The notes under the pieces were generated by a model, which saw only the letters and a program-made list of their open reading frames with translations, ran no database searches and was not told the DNA's origin. Of a stretch of 64,000 bases of DNA, positions 8,910 to 17,954 are shown in pieces; positions within the stretch are counted from its first letter, which is position 1; each line of letters opens with the position of its first letter. The stretch lies in NCBI GenBank assembly GCA_946554445.1, contig CAMNSD010000024.1, positions 1 through 64,000 on the forward strand. Direction: 5' to 3'. Source of the DNA: an uncultured Lachnospiraceae bacterium (GTDB taxonomy: Bacteria; Bacillota; Clostridia; Lachnospirales; Lachnospiraceae). The position numbers and the translations under genes were made by a program.

Positions 8910-9421
8910 GTTATACCATCAACCTCCTGTGCTTCCCGGCGCAGCTGTTTCTCTACCCTGTTTCTCTCCCGCAGTTCTTTAAAAAAACTCTTCAGCAGAA
9001 TGGTACACTCCTCCTGCAAAACCCCTCGGCGCACCACTACCTGGTGATTAAACTCAGGCATTTCCAGAATATTTAAAATAGATCCACCGCACCCCGCCTT
9101 CGGATTCATGGCCCCGATCACAGTCTCCGTGATTCGTGCCTGCACAATGGCCCCGGCGCACATCTGACAAGGTTCTAACGTCACATACAGCGTACACTCT
9201 TCAAGCCGCCAGTCCTTCATCTTCTTACTGGCCTTATTGATGGCTGTAATCTCCGCATGGGAAAGCGTATTTTTATCTGTGTTACGACGATTATAGCCTC
9301 TGCCGATGATCTTATCCTGATATACGATCACACAGCCGATTGGCACCTCCCCCAGCGCATATGCCTTCTTTGCCTGGCGGATTGCCTCTTTCATATACTT
9401 TTCATCCTGTGTCATTGCCAT
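8900..9421 (-). CDS. tadA: tRNA-specific adenosine deaminase
   Basis: About 173 residues from the ATG at 9421, preceded by AGGTGA; a GTG three codons earlier is the alternative. The cytidine-deaminase fold shows the zinc ligands and catalytic Glu of TadA: HAE near residue 55 and PCQMC near residue 85, with the typical GEVPIGCVIV and LSHAEITAI blocks. The enzyme converts A34 to inosine in tRNA-Arg(ACG). The C-terminal 25 residues (ELRERNRVEKQLRREAQEV) are basic and variable. The neighbouring tRNA-Ser and SRP-type order is common around tadA in Firmicutes. Confidence 0.95.
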   Translation of the reverse strand: MAMTQDEKYMKEAIRQAKKAYALGEVPIGCVIVYQDKIIGRGYNRRNTDKNTLSHAEITAINKASKKMKDWRLEECTLYVTLEPCQMCAGAIVQARITETVIGAMNPKAGCGGSILNILEMPEFNHQVVVRRGVLQEECTILLKSFFKELRERNRVEKQLRREAQEVDGITDC

Positions 9422-9525
9422 ATAGTTCACCTGACCTGTTGCACGTACACCTGTTTCCTCGTTTCTCTGATAGTTACTATCTTATCATATTTGGCAAAAG
9501 ATTCCCAAAAGATTTTAGAAAACAG

Positions 9526-9554
9526 TAGACAAGGCTTTGATTTCAACTTATAAT
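9526..9554 (+). promoter_or_regulatory. Promoter of tRNA-Ser
   Basis: TAGACA (9526-9531) and TATAAT (9549-9554) are separated by exactly 17 bases. The mature tRNA starts 12 bases after the -10 box, so this is the vegetative promoter of the tRNA. Confidence 0.8.
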
Positions 9555-9565
9555 CTTATTCGTAT

Positions 9566-9651
9566 GGAGATGTATCGAAGTGGTCATAACGGGGCGCACT
9601 CGAAATGCGTTAGCCCTCCGGGGCACGAGGGTTCGAATCCCTCCATCTCCG
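9566..9651 (+). tRNA. tRNA-Ser (anticodon CGA)
   Basis: An 86-base cloverleaf with acceptor arms GGAGATG and CATCTCC and discriminator G. The anticodon loop CTCGAAA gives anticodon CGA, which reads UCG. A long variable arm (TAGCCCTCCGGGGCACGAG region) marks it as a class II serine tRNA, and the T loop is GGGTTCGAATCCC. CCA is not encoded. It is flanked by its own promoter and terminator. Confidence 0.95.
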
Positions 9652-9654
9652 CTA

Positions 9655-9690
9655 AAAAGCCAAGGCGTCTTTGCTTTGGCTTTTATTTTT
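9655..9690 (+). terminator. Terminator after tRNA-Ser
   Basis: AAAAGCCAA (9655-9663) pairs with TTGGCTTTT (9676-9684), followed by ATTTTT. It starts four bases past the tRNA end. Confidence 0.85.
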
Positions 9691-9697
9691 GCAAATA

Positions 9698-10144
9698 TTA
9701 TTCCATTATTTGCAATTCACCTTTCTCACCGGATATTAGCTTGCTAAGCATTACTTCAAAACTTTCACCCCAATTAATAAGACAATCATCATATCCTCCA
9801 AAATAAAATCCTTTTTCAGATAAAAATAATGTCATATTTTCCTTTTCTATATCTCCAATAATTAATAAATCATCTTTCAAGAACTCATTATACTCTTCTA
9901 CTACGTCCATTGTTATTGCCTTTTGTGCCTCTACTGGATTTAACCGAAGAAGCATATCCTGTTTCCAACCAGGATGAATATAATGAATTTCTAAGTATGC
10001 ATACTTCCTTATAAAGTCCTTTTGTTTATCACTATAATGGTAACCGTACTCTTTATACATGTGTAATATAGTAGAAATATCTATGTCTCTCTCTTCAAAA
10101 TATCCTGCTTGTTTTAACAGAAAATTTCCATCTTCATATTTCAT
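9698..10144 (-). CDS. SUKH-3-like immunity protein
   Basis: 148 residues, starting 9 bases after a GGAGGAGG site. The opening LLKQAGYFEERDIDIS, the central FIRKYAYLEIHY, the IGDIEKENMTLFLSEKGFYFGGYDD block and the closing WGESFEVMLSKLISGE match what I know of SUKH-3 proteins. These are mostly immunity proteins against polymorphic or contact-dependent toxins. No toxin gene lies in the neighbourhood, so it may be an orphan immunity gene. It ends at the tRNA-Ser terminator, a position that often takes up foreign DNA, and its base composition is visibly more AT-rich than the housekeeping block. Confidence 0.75.
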   Translation of the reverse strand: MKYEDGNFLLKQAGYFEERDIDISTILHMYKEYGYHYSDKQKDFIRKYAYLEIHYIHPGWKQDMLLRLNPVEAQKAITMDVVEEYNEFLKDDLLIIGDIEKENMTLFLSEKGFYFGGYDDCLINWGESFEVMLSKLISGEKGELQIME

Positions 10145-10181
10145 CTATTCTGCCTCCTCCATTCTCCTGCTTCATCATCCT

Positions 10182-10913
10182 CTATAAAAGTATCTCTCTG
10201 TTCCATGAAATAGAATGTGGTGAAAATTTATTAATGATCTCGTCACTCATAATTTTCACTGCATTTTCAGGATAACCAATGTCATTATAAGGAATGGCGT
10301 AAATCTCCTTTCCTTTTAACAGAAATCTTAACATATATTTATATTCACTCTTATCAATCTGGTCATAAACCCATGTGCTTTTCCTGATAAATCGATCAAT
10401 GATTTTATTTCTTGACAAAGACCAACTTGAATCAAAATAATCGATAACCAATGTATCAAATTCTGCAGGAAATTCCGGTTTATAGATTTCATCCGCTGTC
10501 ATCTCAAAATAATATTGGTCATCCTGTTTAAACATAATACCTTTTTGAATAGCTTGCTCGCATGTTGTCTGTAATAAAGTTCCATCATAATATTCGACAT
10601 GCGGGCTATTATTTTTTTGCAGTGTAAATGAAACTTTCCATGGATTAATGCCACACCATCTGCTCCGATATCCAAAGTCCCAATCCATGAACTTTTCCGC
10701 ATTATATGCCATGCATCCTTTCCCATGTAATTGATAACGCATTCCATCCGCTTCAAATTCCATTTTTCTGCTGCTCGCTCTATACTTTAGAAAATCGTAT
10801 TTGTTTTTTAAGTTAAGATTTTCAGAACTATTAATGCTTTTTAACAGAGAATTGCATACATCATCCACATTCTTAATATATTCTTTTAAAATAAGCTGCA
10901 ATTGCTCTTCCAT
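10182..10913 (-). CDS. DUF6896-like protein, probable immunity-associated
   Basis: 243 residues, preceded by AGAGGATAAAA. The first 110 residues contain YQLHGKGCMAYNAEKFMDWDFG and WCGINPWKVSFTL, which resemble the DUF6896 family, found among immunity-type genes. The C-terminal half (DTLVIDYFDSSWSLSRNKIID and RFLLKGKEIYAIPYND) is not recognised. It lies 37 bases upstream of the SUKH-3-like gene on the same strand, so the pair probably forms one small operon. AT-rich, like its neighbour. Function inferred from context only. Confidence 0.6.
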   Translation of the reverse strand: MEEQLQLILKEYIKNVDDVCNSLLKSINSSENLNLKNKYDFLKYRASSRKMEFEADGMRYQLHGKGCMAYNAEKFMDWDFGYRSRWCGINPWKVSFTLQKNNSPHVEYYDGTLLQTTCEQAIQKGIMFKQDDQYYFEMTADEIYKPEFPAEFDTLVIDYFDSSWSLSRNKIIDRFIRKSTWVYDQIDKSEYKYMLRFLLKGKEIYAIPYNDIGYPENAVKIMSDEIINKFSPHSISWNREILL

Positions 10914-11054
10914 TTTTATCCTCTTATTACTCTGATATCATTTACATATTTCAGCTCATCCGTCGCTCAGCAAGCCGGATTCCGTGGTGATTGCCTCCCC
11001 TTTATCTTATCACAGTTCTTCTAATCCTCATACTCCTTCTCAGTTTGTTCTAAC

Positions 11055-11094
11055 TAAAAAAGTACGCACTAATAAGCTATTAATGCGCACTTTT
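11055..11094 (-). terminator. Terminator of the giant surface-protein gene
   Basis: Long imperfect stem with AAAAGT outer arms and CGCATTAAT/ATTAGTGCG inner arms, ending in ACTTTTTT on the minus strand. It lies 36 bases past the stop of the surface-protein gene. Confidence 0.75.
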
Positions 11095-11129
11095 CCATAA
11101 ATATTATACTTTTTGAAAACTACAACCGA

Positions 11130-14100
11130 TTATTCTACCGATATTTTCATCCAGTCATCTATGTTGCTGATTTTCTTATCCGTCTTCTTACCGATGCTGT
11201 GATAGTATACCAGCAGCAGGAAAATCGCGACAAGCGCCAGATCTCTGCGCAGTTTTCCACCTCTATGGGCCCATTTGATAATCTTTGAAACAAGTTCCTT
11301 TTTCTCTTCCTCTGTCATACCGCAGCTGCCATCCACAAAGTACAGAAGGAGGTAGGCAAGTCCTGCAATCATCTCTATGGTCGCATACCATTCCAAAGAA
11401 GTATAGTCACCGGTCTTTGGCTCATCGTCCCTTCCCGATTTTGTTTTTTCACTGCCATCCCCCGTCACGTCGCGGTACAAAAGCGCATAGGAGGAGAAAA
11501 GGTTCGTCTCAATGGTGACGGTTTCCTCCACGTCGTCCAAATCATGTAAAATAACCGCCTCGCCGTCATGCACACGGATAACGGCAAATTCTCTTGTCTT
11601 CGTATTGCTCGTATTCTTTAACTCATCGGGAACGGCAATGGTGATTCTGATCAGTCCATTTGTCTGCGATATCTGTTCCCTGCTGTCCCCCAGTACCTTA
11701 AACAGGCTGATATCAAGGTATTGTCCGACTTGATAGTTGCCCTTCTCTCTGTTCATCACTGCCTTATCCTGGCGGCTCACGCTGGCGCCGGCATCTTCCA
11801 CAACCAAAATGATTTTGATGTTCGCTCCCTGTTTCACCGACTGCTTTTCCGCATCTGTTAAAACAACTGCCGCCAATTCGCCTGTCGTCATGGAAATCTC
11901 GGTATCAGGAACTTCTTTGTTCTTTTCCACTTCCTTTATAATCGCTCCGGTATTGAGAACTGTTCCCAGTCCGCCGGTTGTTTCTGCGTTCTCACCATCG
12001 CCGTCGCCACCAGCGATATTTTCATCGACATTGACCTTGTCACGATCGCTATGGCCACCGCCTTTGGTTGGATAAGCCTTGATGTCGCACTTTATACTTT
12101 CAGAATTGAAGGTATCATCTTTCCCCTTTATCCTAATCTCATAACTTCCCGGCGCCAGATCCTTGATCTGTCCTTCATCATCGGCAATCACATCTTTCCA
12201 GGTTTTTCCTTCATCCTCAGAAATCTGATAAGTTTCGCCCGGTGTCAGATTGGTAATCGCGCCGTTATTTTGTCCACGGCCGCTCTCATCTGTTGTACCC
12301 GGCTGCGGCGCGACTGGACGTGTTGGCACATCCAGACGCTGCGGCGTACTATCCACCTTATCCTGGCCGTTGCCTTTTTTGACAATCTCCACCGTCTGCC
12401 CGTGCCAGTCCTCATCAAATTTTATCTTACCGTCTGCATCTGCAGTCCGTTCCTGCGTATATTTCGTGCCATCCGGTGTGGTATAACTCACCTCATATTT
12501 CTCACCCGGCGCAAGACCGGTCAAAGTATCGTCCTTATAATCTATTCCAGCCTGCGGTGGGATTTCCGCTGTGGGCGGAATTGTGCCAATGGTAACCTCC
12601 GTAGATGGCTCGCTTTTGAAATGATCTTCTCCCGCTTTCACACGCACCTGATAACTGCCGGGCGTGAGTCCCCTTATCTCCGTACCGCTTAAGACAGCAT
12701 CCGTCCATGTGTTGCCGCCATCATTGGAAATCTCATAGGCAGTTCCCTCCGTCAGTCCCGTCACAGCGCCGTTTCCTGCTCCCGGATAGGTTTCGTCTTT
12801 ACAGCCAATGGTGGGAACCTGCGGGCGTCCTTTCACAGGGATTTCGGTGGGCGCACTGGCCGGAAAATCACCGTCCGCTGGATATCGTATATAGATGCCG
12901 CCGCCAATATAATCCGTTATATCATGTTCCTCACCGGAAGCAATCGGCTGTGTACATGCCGGATCCTGAAACGCCTCCACGCCGTCCGGAATGGTAAAAG
13001 TTTCTTTCTCATAATCTACTATGACAAGATCTTTCCCGCTGTCTGCCCCCGGCGCCGCCAGACATGTGGCAATCTCTGCACTGCCCGTCTGGGACTTAAA
13101 ACTATTTCCTGTCGGCTGATAACGGGCTTCGAACGTATATTTTGTCTTGGCCGTCAGTCCCGCAAATACGGGGCTGGTCTGCCATTCACCGCCGGGCATT
13201 CGATATTCCACGCCTGAAACCTGCCTGAGTGTAATCTGCGTATCTGTCCGGCTTGCAAGTTCCGGTGTCGGAGCATTTGGACGGGCCGGCACATGCAGAC
13301 TCTGGGATGCACTATCAAGCGTTGTGCTGTTATTACCTTTCTTTATTATGGACAGCGTACTGTTAAGCCAACCGCTCTCTATGGAAATCATTCCCTGTGC
13401 ATCCGCTGTATAGACTACATTATTTATGGTATACTGCCCGTTTGCCGCAAGACCGGTCAACTTCTCGGCACTATAGTCAATCACCGCCTGCGGCGTATTC
13501 TCCGCTCCTTTTACCCTGACAGTGACATCCGCCGTTTCCACATTGCCGGCATGGTCTCTTGCCGTTACCTTAACTACGGTTTCTCCAGTCGGAATCTCCT
13601 CTGCCGGAATTGTAAAGCTGTCGCTTGTCACCATACTTGCGTTATAGTTATGGTCTACCTTTTGCGTACTGCCGGTGCCTACCTGATAGGTCACGGAAGC
13701 AATACCACCCGCAACCATACTCTGACCGCTTGCATTTTCGTGATCCGTAACTGTAACTGTAATACTTGGCGCGGCATCATAATAACTTTCCGCCACCGCA
13801 CTGCCATCTACGGCAAAACTTATCACAGGCGCATTGTTCTCAACGATAACACCGCCGCCTGCACTCACCGTCACGCTGTCCGCCTGATTACCCGCCGCAT
13901 CCGTACAGGTAATAACAATCGCCCCTTTAAAATCTTGGGTAAAAGAAATCGTGGCCATTTGGCTACTGTTCACGGATGCAGTCTTCGTTTCGGCCTTACT
14001 ACTCACCAGATTACCACTGGCATCCACCGGCGTCATGGTATAACTGATAGCTGTCACGCCACTTCCTGCATCGATGACGGGTACATAAATAAGCAGATCC

Positions 14101-17100
14101 TTTTTGCCGATAATCCAATGCCATAGATTCGCCGCTTGGTTCGCATAAGTCAGTTCCCCAATCACCGGCTTGGCCGTATCCAATTTTACTCTGAATTCCG
14201 TGCTTGTCCCTGACTGATTTCCCGCCGCGTCTTTCGCATAGAACTGATACTTATGGTCTCCTTCTTTAACCGTGTAAGAATAAGAAGTGCTGCCGCTTGT
14301 AAAACCGCTCACCTTTATGTAGGCATCACTGTCAACCTTTACCCACAACTCTGTCACCCCCACACCGTCATAAAGTGTAAGTGGAATCGTCTTCTGTGTC
14401 TTTGTCCAGTCTGTGGGCAGGGTGACACCGCTTTTCAAAATGGGTGTATTTGGCTTTGTTTCATCTTTCCAGTAAGCGTACAGCGTCTGGGCGGATGTGA
14501 TCTTAACGGTGGTCGTGTCCTCGACCTGACTTCCATTTCCCCCTGCCTGTGTAAACCAGCCTTTGAAGGTATACCCTGTCCTTGTGGGCGTGGGAAGTGT
14601 GCCATAAGTACTGTTATAAGTCACATTTTTGTTCGCAGTGCTATTGCCGCCAGTCGCACCCTGATAATCGAAAGTCACTTGGTAAGTTTTTGCCGTCCAT
14701 TTCGCGTAATAGGTCTTGTTTCCATAGTCTGTTGCGGAAATGCTTGTTACCTTGTTTCCCGAAAAACTTGAGGTCGTGTACCACCCGTCGAAAGTATAAC
14801 CCGTCTTTGTTGTCGCTGTCGATGTGGGCAGCGTCAACCCCGTTCCATAAGTATAGCTTGTATAATTGCTCTCATTTGCTATTGTTCCGTCGTTTTTGTT
14901 GTACGTTATGGTATAGGTATTTGCCTTCCACTTTGCATAATAGGTCTTATTCCCCGTATCGGTTGCGGAAATGCTTGTTACCTTGCTTCCTGAAAAATTT
15001 GAGGTTGTGTACCACCCGTCAAACGTATAGCCCGTCCTCGTTGTCGCTGTCGATGTGGGCAGCGTCAACCCCGCTCCATAAGTATAGCTTGTATAATTGC
15101 TCTCATTTGCTATTGTTCCGCTGTTTTTGTTGTACGTTATGGTATAAGTATTTGCCGTCCACTTTGCATAATAAGTCTTGTTTCCCGTTGCGGTTGTAGA
15201 AATGCTTGTTACTGCCGTTCCAGAAAAATTAGAACTTGTATACCACCCGCCAAAAGTGTAATTCGTCCTTGTCGGTGTCGGCAGCGTCAGTCCCGCTCCA
15301 TAAGTGTAGCTTGTATAATTGCTCTCATTTGCTATTGTTCCGCTGTTTTTATTGTAGGTTATGGTATAAGCCGCCCCCGCAATCAGACTCGTTCCACTGC
15401 CAGGGATCAATCCATAACCAGCGTTATCCAACTTATAATGCTGAGTATCCTTACTGCCCGTCACCACTGTGGTTCCGTTTGTGACAGAACTCATCTTAAT
15501 TGTATAAGTACTCGTCAGACCGCTCACCGCAGTGCCACTGGCCGTAATCGCATTGGTTGTGTAAATACTGCCGGAAAGCGTAGAATTTCCGGTAACGGAA
15601 ACATTCTTGCCGTCATTATAAACGCTGTAAGTATTGCCTGAAATGGATATCCCGTTTAAGGTCAAATGGCCACTGCCGCTGCCACGCAGATAAACCGCAC
15701 AGTTCTTATCGGAGGTATCCGTATTCCCCGTGATGGTACCACCTTTCAGATTACATGTCCCGTCCACGGAAACGGCAGAACCACCGCCGCCTGCCTTACA
15801 ACCCCTGATGGTACCGCCATTCATGGTAAAAGTACCGTTGGAATGAATCCACACTGCGCCGCCGGTACCGGTCACCTCACAGTTTTCAATGACCGCACCG
15901 GAATTCATGGTCATGTTTCCATATACGGCGATCACACCGGAACCTTCTATTTTATAACCGTCACGAATCGTACAGCCGCTTCCCAATGTCAAAGATACTC
16001 CCGTATCACTGGCATTATTCCCAACTTTAATCAGTGATTGTTTCACACCTTCTCCGCTAATATAACCCCTGTTCCCGTCATAAATAATGTTGGTCAGTGT
16101 CAGATTCCCACTGCCCGTCAACGTTATGTTTCCAAATTCTCCGGTCGGCATCCTGGTTATAGTACATGGTTTTGACGAATCTTTGCTGGTAATCGTGACA
16201 GTCTTATCTACCAACACCTTTTCATTAAAGACAATATCCGTCAGCAGCCGAATGGTACCGCCCGAATATACGTTAGCTAGCGCCGTGGTAAACTTACCAG
16301 TCTTCCATGCTCCGCCGGATGACTCCTGCCACTCCGCCTCCGCTTCCTCTGTGGAACTTAAGATAATCTGGTTATTTGCTTTATCCAGCTTGGAAAAAAG
16401 GTCAGAATCCGCCATGGTAACTTTACTGGCATCCACACCAGTCAGGGTATAGCCGCTGCCCTTGGCGAGGACTTTTCCTTCATCACGGGAACTGCACTTC
16501 AGGGTAATCTTATAGCGCAGGGCAGAGGTAATCTCTGGGCAAAGAGTTCCTCTGGTATTATCCAAGTATATGTTATCCTTGATATTCGCTTCCCCTCCAA
16601 TAGATAATATAGAAGTTGCATCATTAAGTGTGGAATAATATATCCCCATTCCTTTACCATTGCTGTATACTTCATTTCCATCAATGGTGCCACCCTCTAC
16701 AATAAGTTTCACATTTTCTGAGCCAAGATAGATTCCGCCACCATGAGAAGCAAAATTACCTGTAATACTGCCAGACGTCATTTTACAAGTGCCACTCTTT
16801 ATATATACCCCGCCGCCAGCATGACTATATACATTGCTCGTAACCTCTTCTTTTGTTCTGCAATCCCGAATGGTCCCTCCCATTATATTCAAGGTCCCCT
16901 CACAATACACACCACCACCGGCCTTTATACCTGAAGGACTGTTCCTATTATAATTATTCTGGATTACTGCATTGTCCCTCATATTTACCGTTCCGTTTTT
17001 TATAAAAACTGCCGGTCCATATGCATCTATTTTATTACCGTCTATGTTAATATTTTCCAGTGTCAGATTTCCGCCATAAACATAAAGTAAAGTGCTATAA

Positions 17101-17954
17101 GAACCATTATTAGAACTACTCCCCGTATACCCACTAGCCCTCACAAGCTTACCACCGCCATTAATCGTAACACTCCCGCTGACCGTAAGCCTTCCTGATA
17201 CAGTCACCGTCACTCCCGGATCAATGGTGTAAGTTCCCGCAGCCAAAGTCTGTTCTCCCCACTCCTGGTCAGAGGTTATCCTTCCGGGTGTGACGGTCAT
17301 CGCAGCTGTCGTCATCGGCTCGTCAAACACTAGCCATATGCCCACCTGCTCCACATCCTCCGCATAGGCATACTCTTTCTCTTCTCCGTCCATTCCAAGC
17401 CGCGCTTTAAAGAAGAATCTTCCACTGTAAGGCAGATTCCCCTCCTCATCTTCCGCATATTCCGGACACTCCCAGTCGAGGATGGACAAAACCTCTTCGT
17501 TTAAAGTATCCCCCTTTGTGTTGTCTATCCCTTCCCCATTATCTACATGACTGGTATTATCTCCATCGCCTGTGTTGTTCACATAACCAGCATTATTCGC
17601 ATTGTTCGTACTTTCCTTATCACCTATCTTATCTGCGCTGCCTGCTTGATCCGCATCACCCGCCATATCCGCCTCGTCCGCCGAACCGTTCATGCCAGCA
17701 TCATTCAATTCCACCATTACCTTTTCCGGGAAATAGGGTATGATGTCCCCAACTGGAATCTGTATTTCACTGTCGCCTCCCGGCAAATAAAAGCTGTACC
17801 TTCCGTCTTCGTAGAACAAATCCCCCTTTGGTACAACACTTTTCTCATCAAAATACCATTGGCTAATCTGCGGTGCAGCTGTCTGCTCCTCTTCAACCGT
17901 TACCGTAATTTGCGGCAGACTGACATCCTCTAACAGAATATACCCCCCCCCCCG
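11130..17954 (-). CDS. Giant surface protein, body and C-terminus (out of frame with its start)
   Basis: About 2,270 residues that have no start or ribosome binding site of their own and continue the signal-peptide ORF at 17893-19038 across an 11-G tract. In order it holds an acidic Asn/Ala/Asp linker and a pectin-lyase-like beta-helix made of repeated GG(V/I)Y...GGTI...N units (roughly 15400-17200). Four InlB-type B-repeats follow (about 14490-15390). Then come Ig-like and FN3-like domains with AGNxxG strands (about 12100-14400) and a Gly/Asp-rich hinge. Near the end EPKTGD and a hydrophobic helix look like a sortase signal, but about 75 more residues with a second helix follow. Such proteins are wall-linked adhesins. 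Together with the N-terminal part it would be about 2,630 residues. Confidence 0.85.
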   Translation of the reverse strand, partial: RGGGYILLEDVSLPQITVTVEEEQTAAPQISQWYFDEKSVVPKGDLFYEDGRYSFYLPGGDSEIQIPVGDIIPYFPEKVMVELNDAGMNGSADEADMAGDADQAGSADKIGDKESTNNANNAGYVNNTGDGDNTSHVDNGEGIDNTKGDTLNEEVLSILDWECPEYAEDEEGNLPYSGRFFFKARLGMDGEEKEYAYAEDVEQVGIWLVFDEPMTTAAMTVTPGRITSDQEWGEQTLAAGTYTIDPGVTVTVSGRLTVSGSVTINGGGKLVRASGYTGSSSNNGSYSTLLYVYGGNLTLENINIDGNKIDAYGPAVFIKNGTVNMRDNAVIQNNYNRNSPSGIKAGGGVYCEGTLNIMGGTIRDCRTKEEVTSNVYSHAGGGVYIKSGTCKMTSGSITGNFASHGGGIYLGSENVKLIVEGGTIDGNEVYSNGKGMGIYYSTLNDATSILSIGGEANIKDNIYLDNTRGTLCPEITSALRYKITLKCSSRDEGKVLAKGSGYTLTGVDASKVTMADSDLFSKLDKANNQIILSSTEEAEAEWQESSGGAWKTGKFTTALANVYSGGTIRLLTDIVFNEKVLVDKTVTITSKDSSKPCTITRMPTGEFGNITLTGSGNLTLTNIIYDGNRGYISGEGVKQSLIKVGNNASDTGVSLTLGSGCTIRDGYKIEGSGVIAVYGNMTMNSGAVIENCEVTGTGGAVWIHSNGTFTMNGGTIRGCKAGGGGSAVSVDGTCNLKGGTITGNTDTSDKNCAVYLRGSGSGHLTLNGISISGNTYSVYNDGKNVSVTGNSTLSGSIYTTNAITASGTAVSGLTSTYTIKMSSVTNGTTVVTGSKDTQHYKLDNAGYGLIPGSGTSLIAGAAYTITYNKNSGTIANESNYTSYTYGAGLTLPTPTRTNYTFGGWYTSSNFSGTAVTSISTTATGNKTYYAKWTANTYTITYNKNSGTIANESNYTSYTYGAGLTLPTSTATTRTGYTFDGWYTTSNFSGSKVTSISATDTGNKTYYAKWKANTYTITYNKNDGTIANESNYTSYTYGTGLTLPTSTATTKTGYTFDGWYTTSSFSGNKVTSISATDYGNKTYYAKWTAKTYQVTFDYQGATGGNSTANKNVTYNSTYGTLPTPTRTGYTFKGWFTQAGGNGSQVEDTTTVKITSAQTLYAYWKDETKPNTPILKSGVTLPTDWTKTQKTIPLTLYDGVGVTELWVKVDSDAYIKVSGFTSGSTSYSYTVKEGDHKYQFYAKDAAGNQSGTSTEFRVKLDTAKPVIGELTYANQAANLWHWIIGKKDLLIYVPVIDAGSGVTAISYTMTPVDASGNLVSSKAETKTASVNSSQMATISFTQDFKGAIVITCTDAAGNQADSVTVSAGGGVIVENNAPVISFAVDGSAVAESYYDAAPSITVTVTDHENASGQSMVAGGIASVTYQVGTGSTQKVDHNYNASMVTSDSFTIPAEEIPTGETVVKVTARDHAGNVETADVTVRVKGAENTPQAVIDYSAEKLTGLAANGQYTINNVVYTADAQGMISIESGWLNSTLSIIKKGNNSTTLDSASQSLHVPARPNAPTPELASRTDTQITLRQVSGVEYRMPGGEWQTSPVFAGLTAKTKYTFEARYQPTGNSFKSQTGSAEIATCLAAPGADSGKDLVIVDYEKETFTIPDGVEAFQDPACTQPIASGEEHDITDYIGGGIYIRYPADGDFPASAPTEIPVKGRPQVPTIGCKDETYPGAGNGAVTGLTEGTAYEISNDGGNTWTDAVLSGTEIRGLTPGSYQVRVKAGEDHFKSEPSTEVTIGTIPPTAEIPPQAGIDYKDDTLTGLAPGEKYEVSYTTPDGTKYTQERTADADGKIKFDEDWHGQTVEIVKKGNGQDKVDSTPQRLDVPTRPVAPQPGTTDESGRGQNNGAITNLTPGETYQISEDEGKTWKDVIADDEGQIKDLAPGSYEIRIKGKDDTFNSESIKCDIKAYPTKGGGHSDRDKVNVDENIAGGDGDGENAETTGGLGTVLNTGAIIKEVEKNKEVPDTEISMTTGELAAVVLTDAEKQSVKQGANIKIILVVEDAGASVSRQDKAVMNREKGNYQVGQYLDISLFKVLGDSREQISQTNGLIRITIAVPDELKNTSNTKTREFAVIRVHDGEAVILHDLDDVEETVTIETNLFSSYALLYRDVTGDGSEKTKSGRDDEPKTGDYTSLEWYATIEMIAGLAYLLLYFVDGSCGMTEEEKKELVSKIIKWAHRGGKLRRDLALVAIFLLLVYYHSIGKKTDKKISNIDDWMKISVE
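14490..15390 (-). repeat. Four InlB-type B-repeats inside the surface protein
   Basis: Four units of about 75 codons, each with YTITYNKNxGTIANES, YTFxGWYTxSxFSG and GNKTYYAKW; the fourth is diverged. The first three are nearly identical at DNA level (for example ATTGCTCTCATTTGCTATTG recurs), so copy number could change by recombination. The fold is the Listeria-Bacteroides repeat found in bacterial adhesins. Confidence 0.85.
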
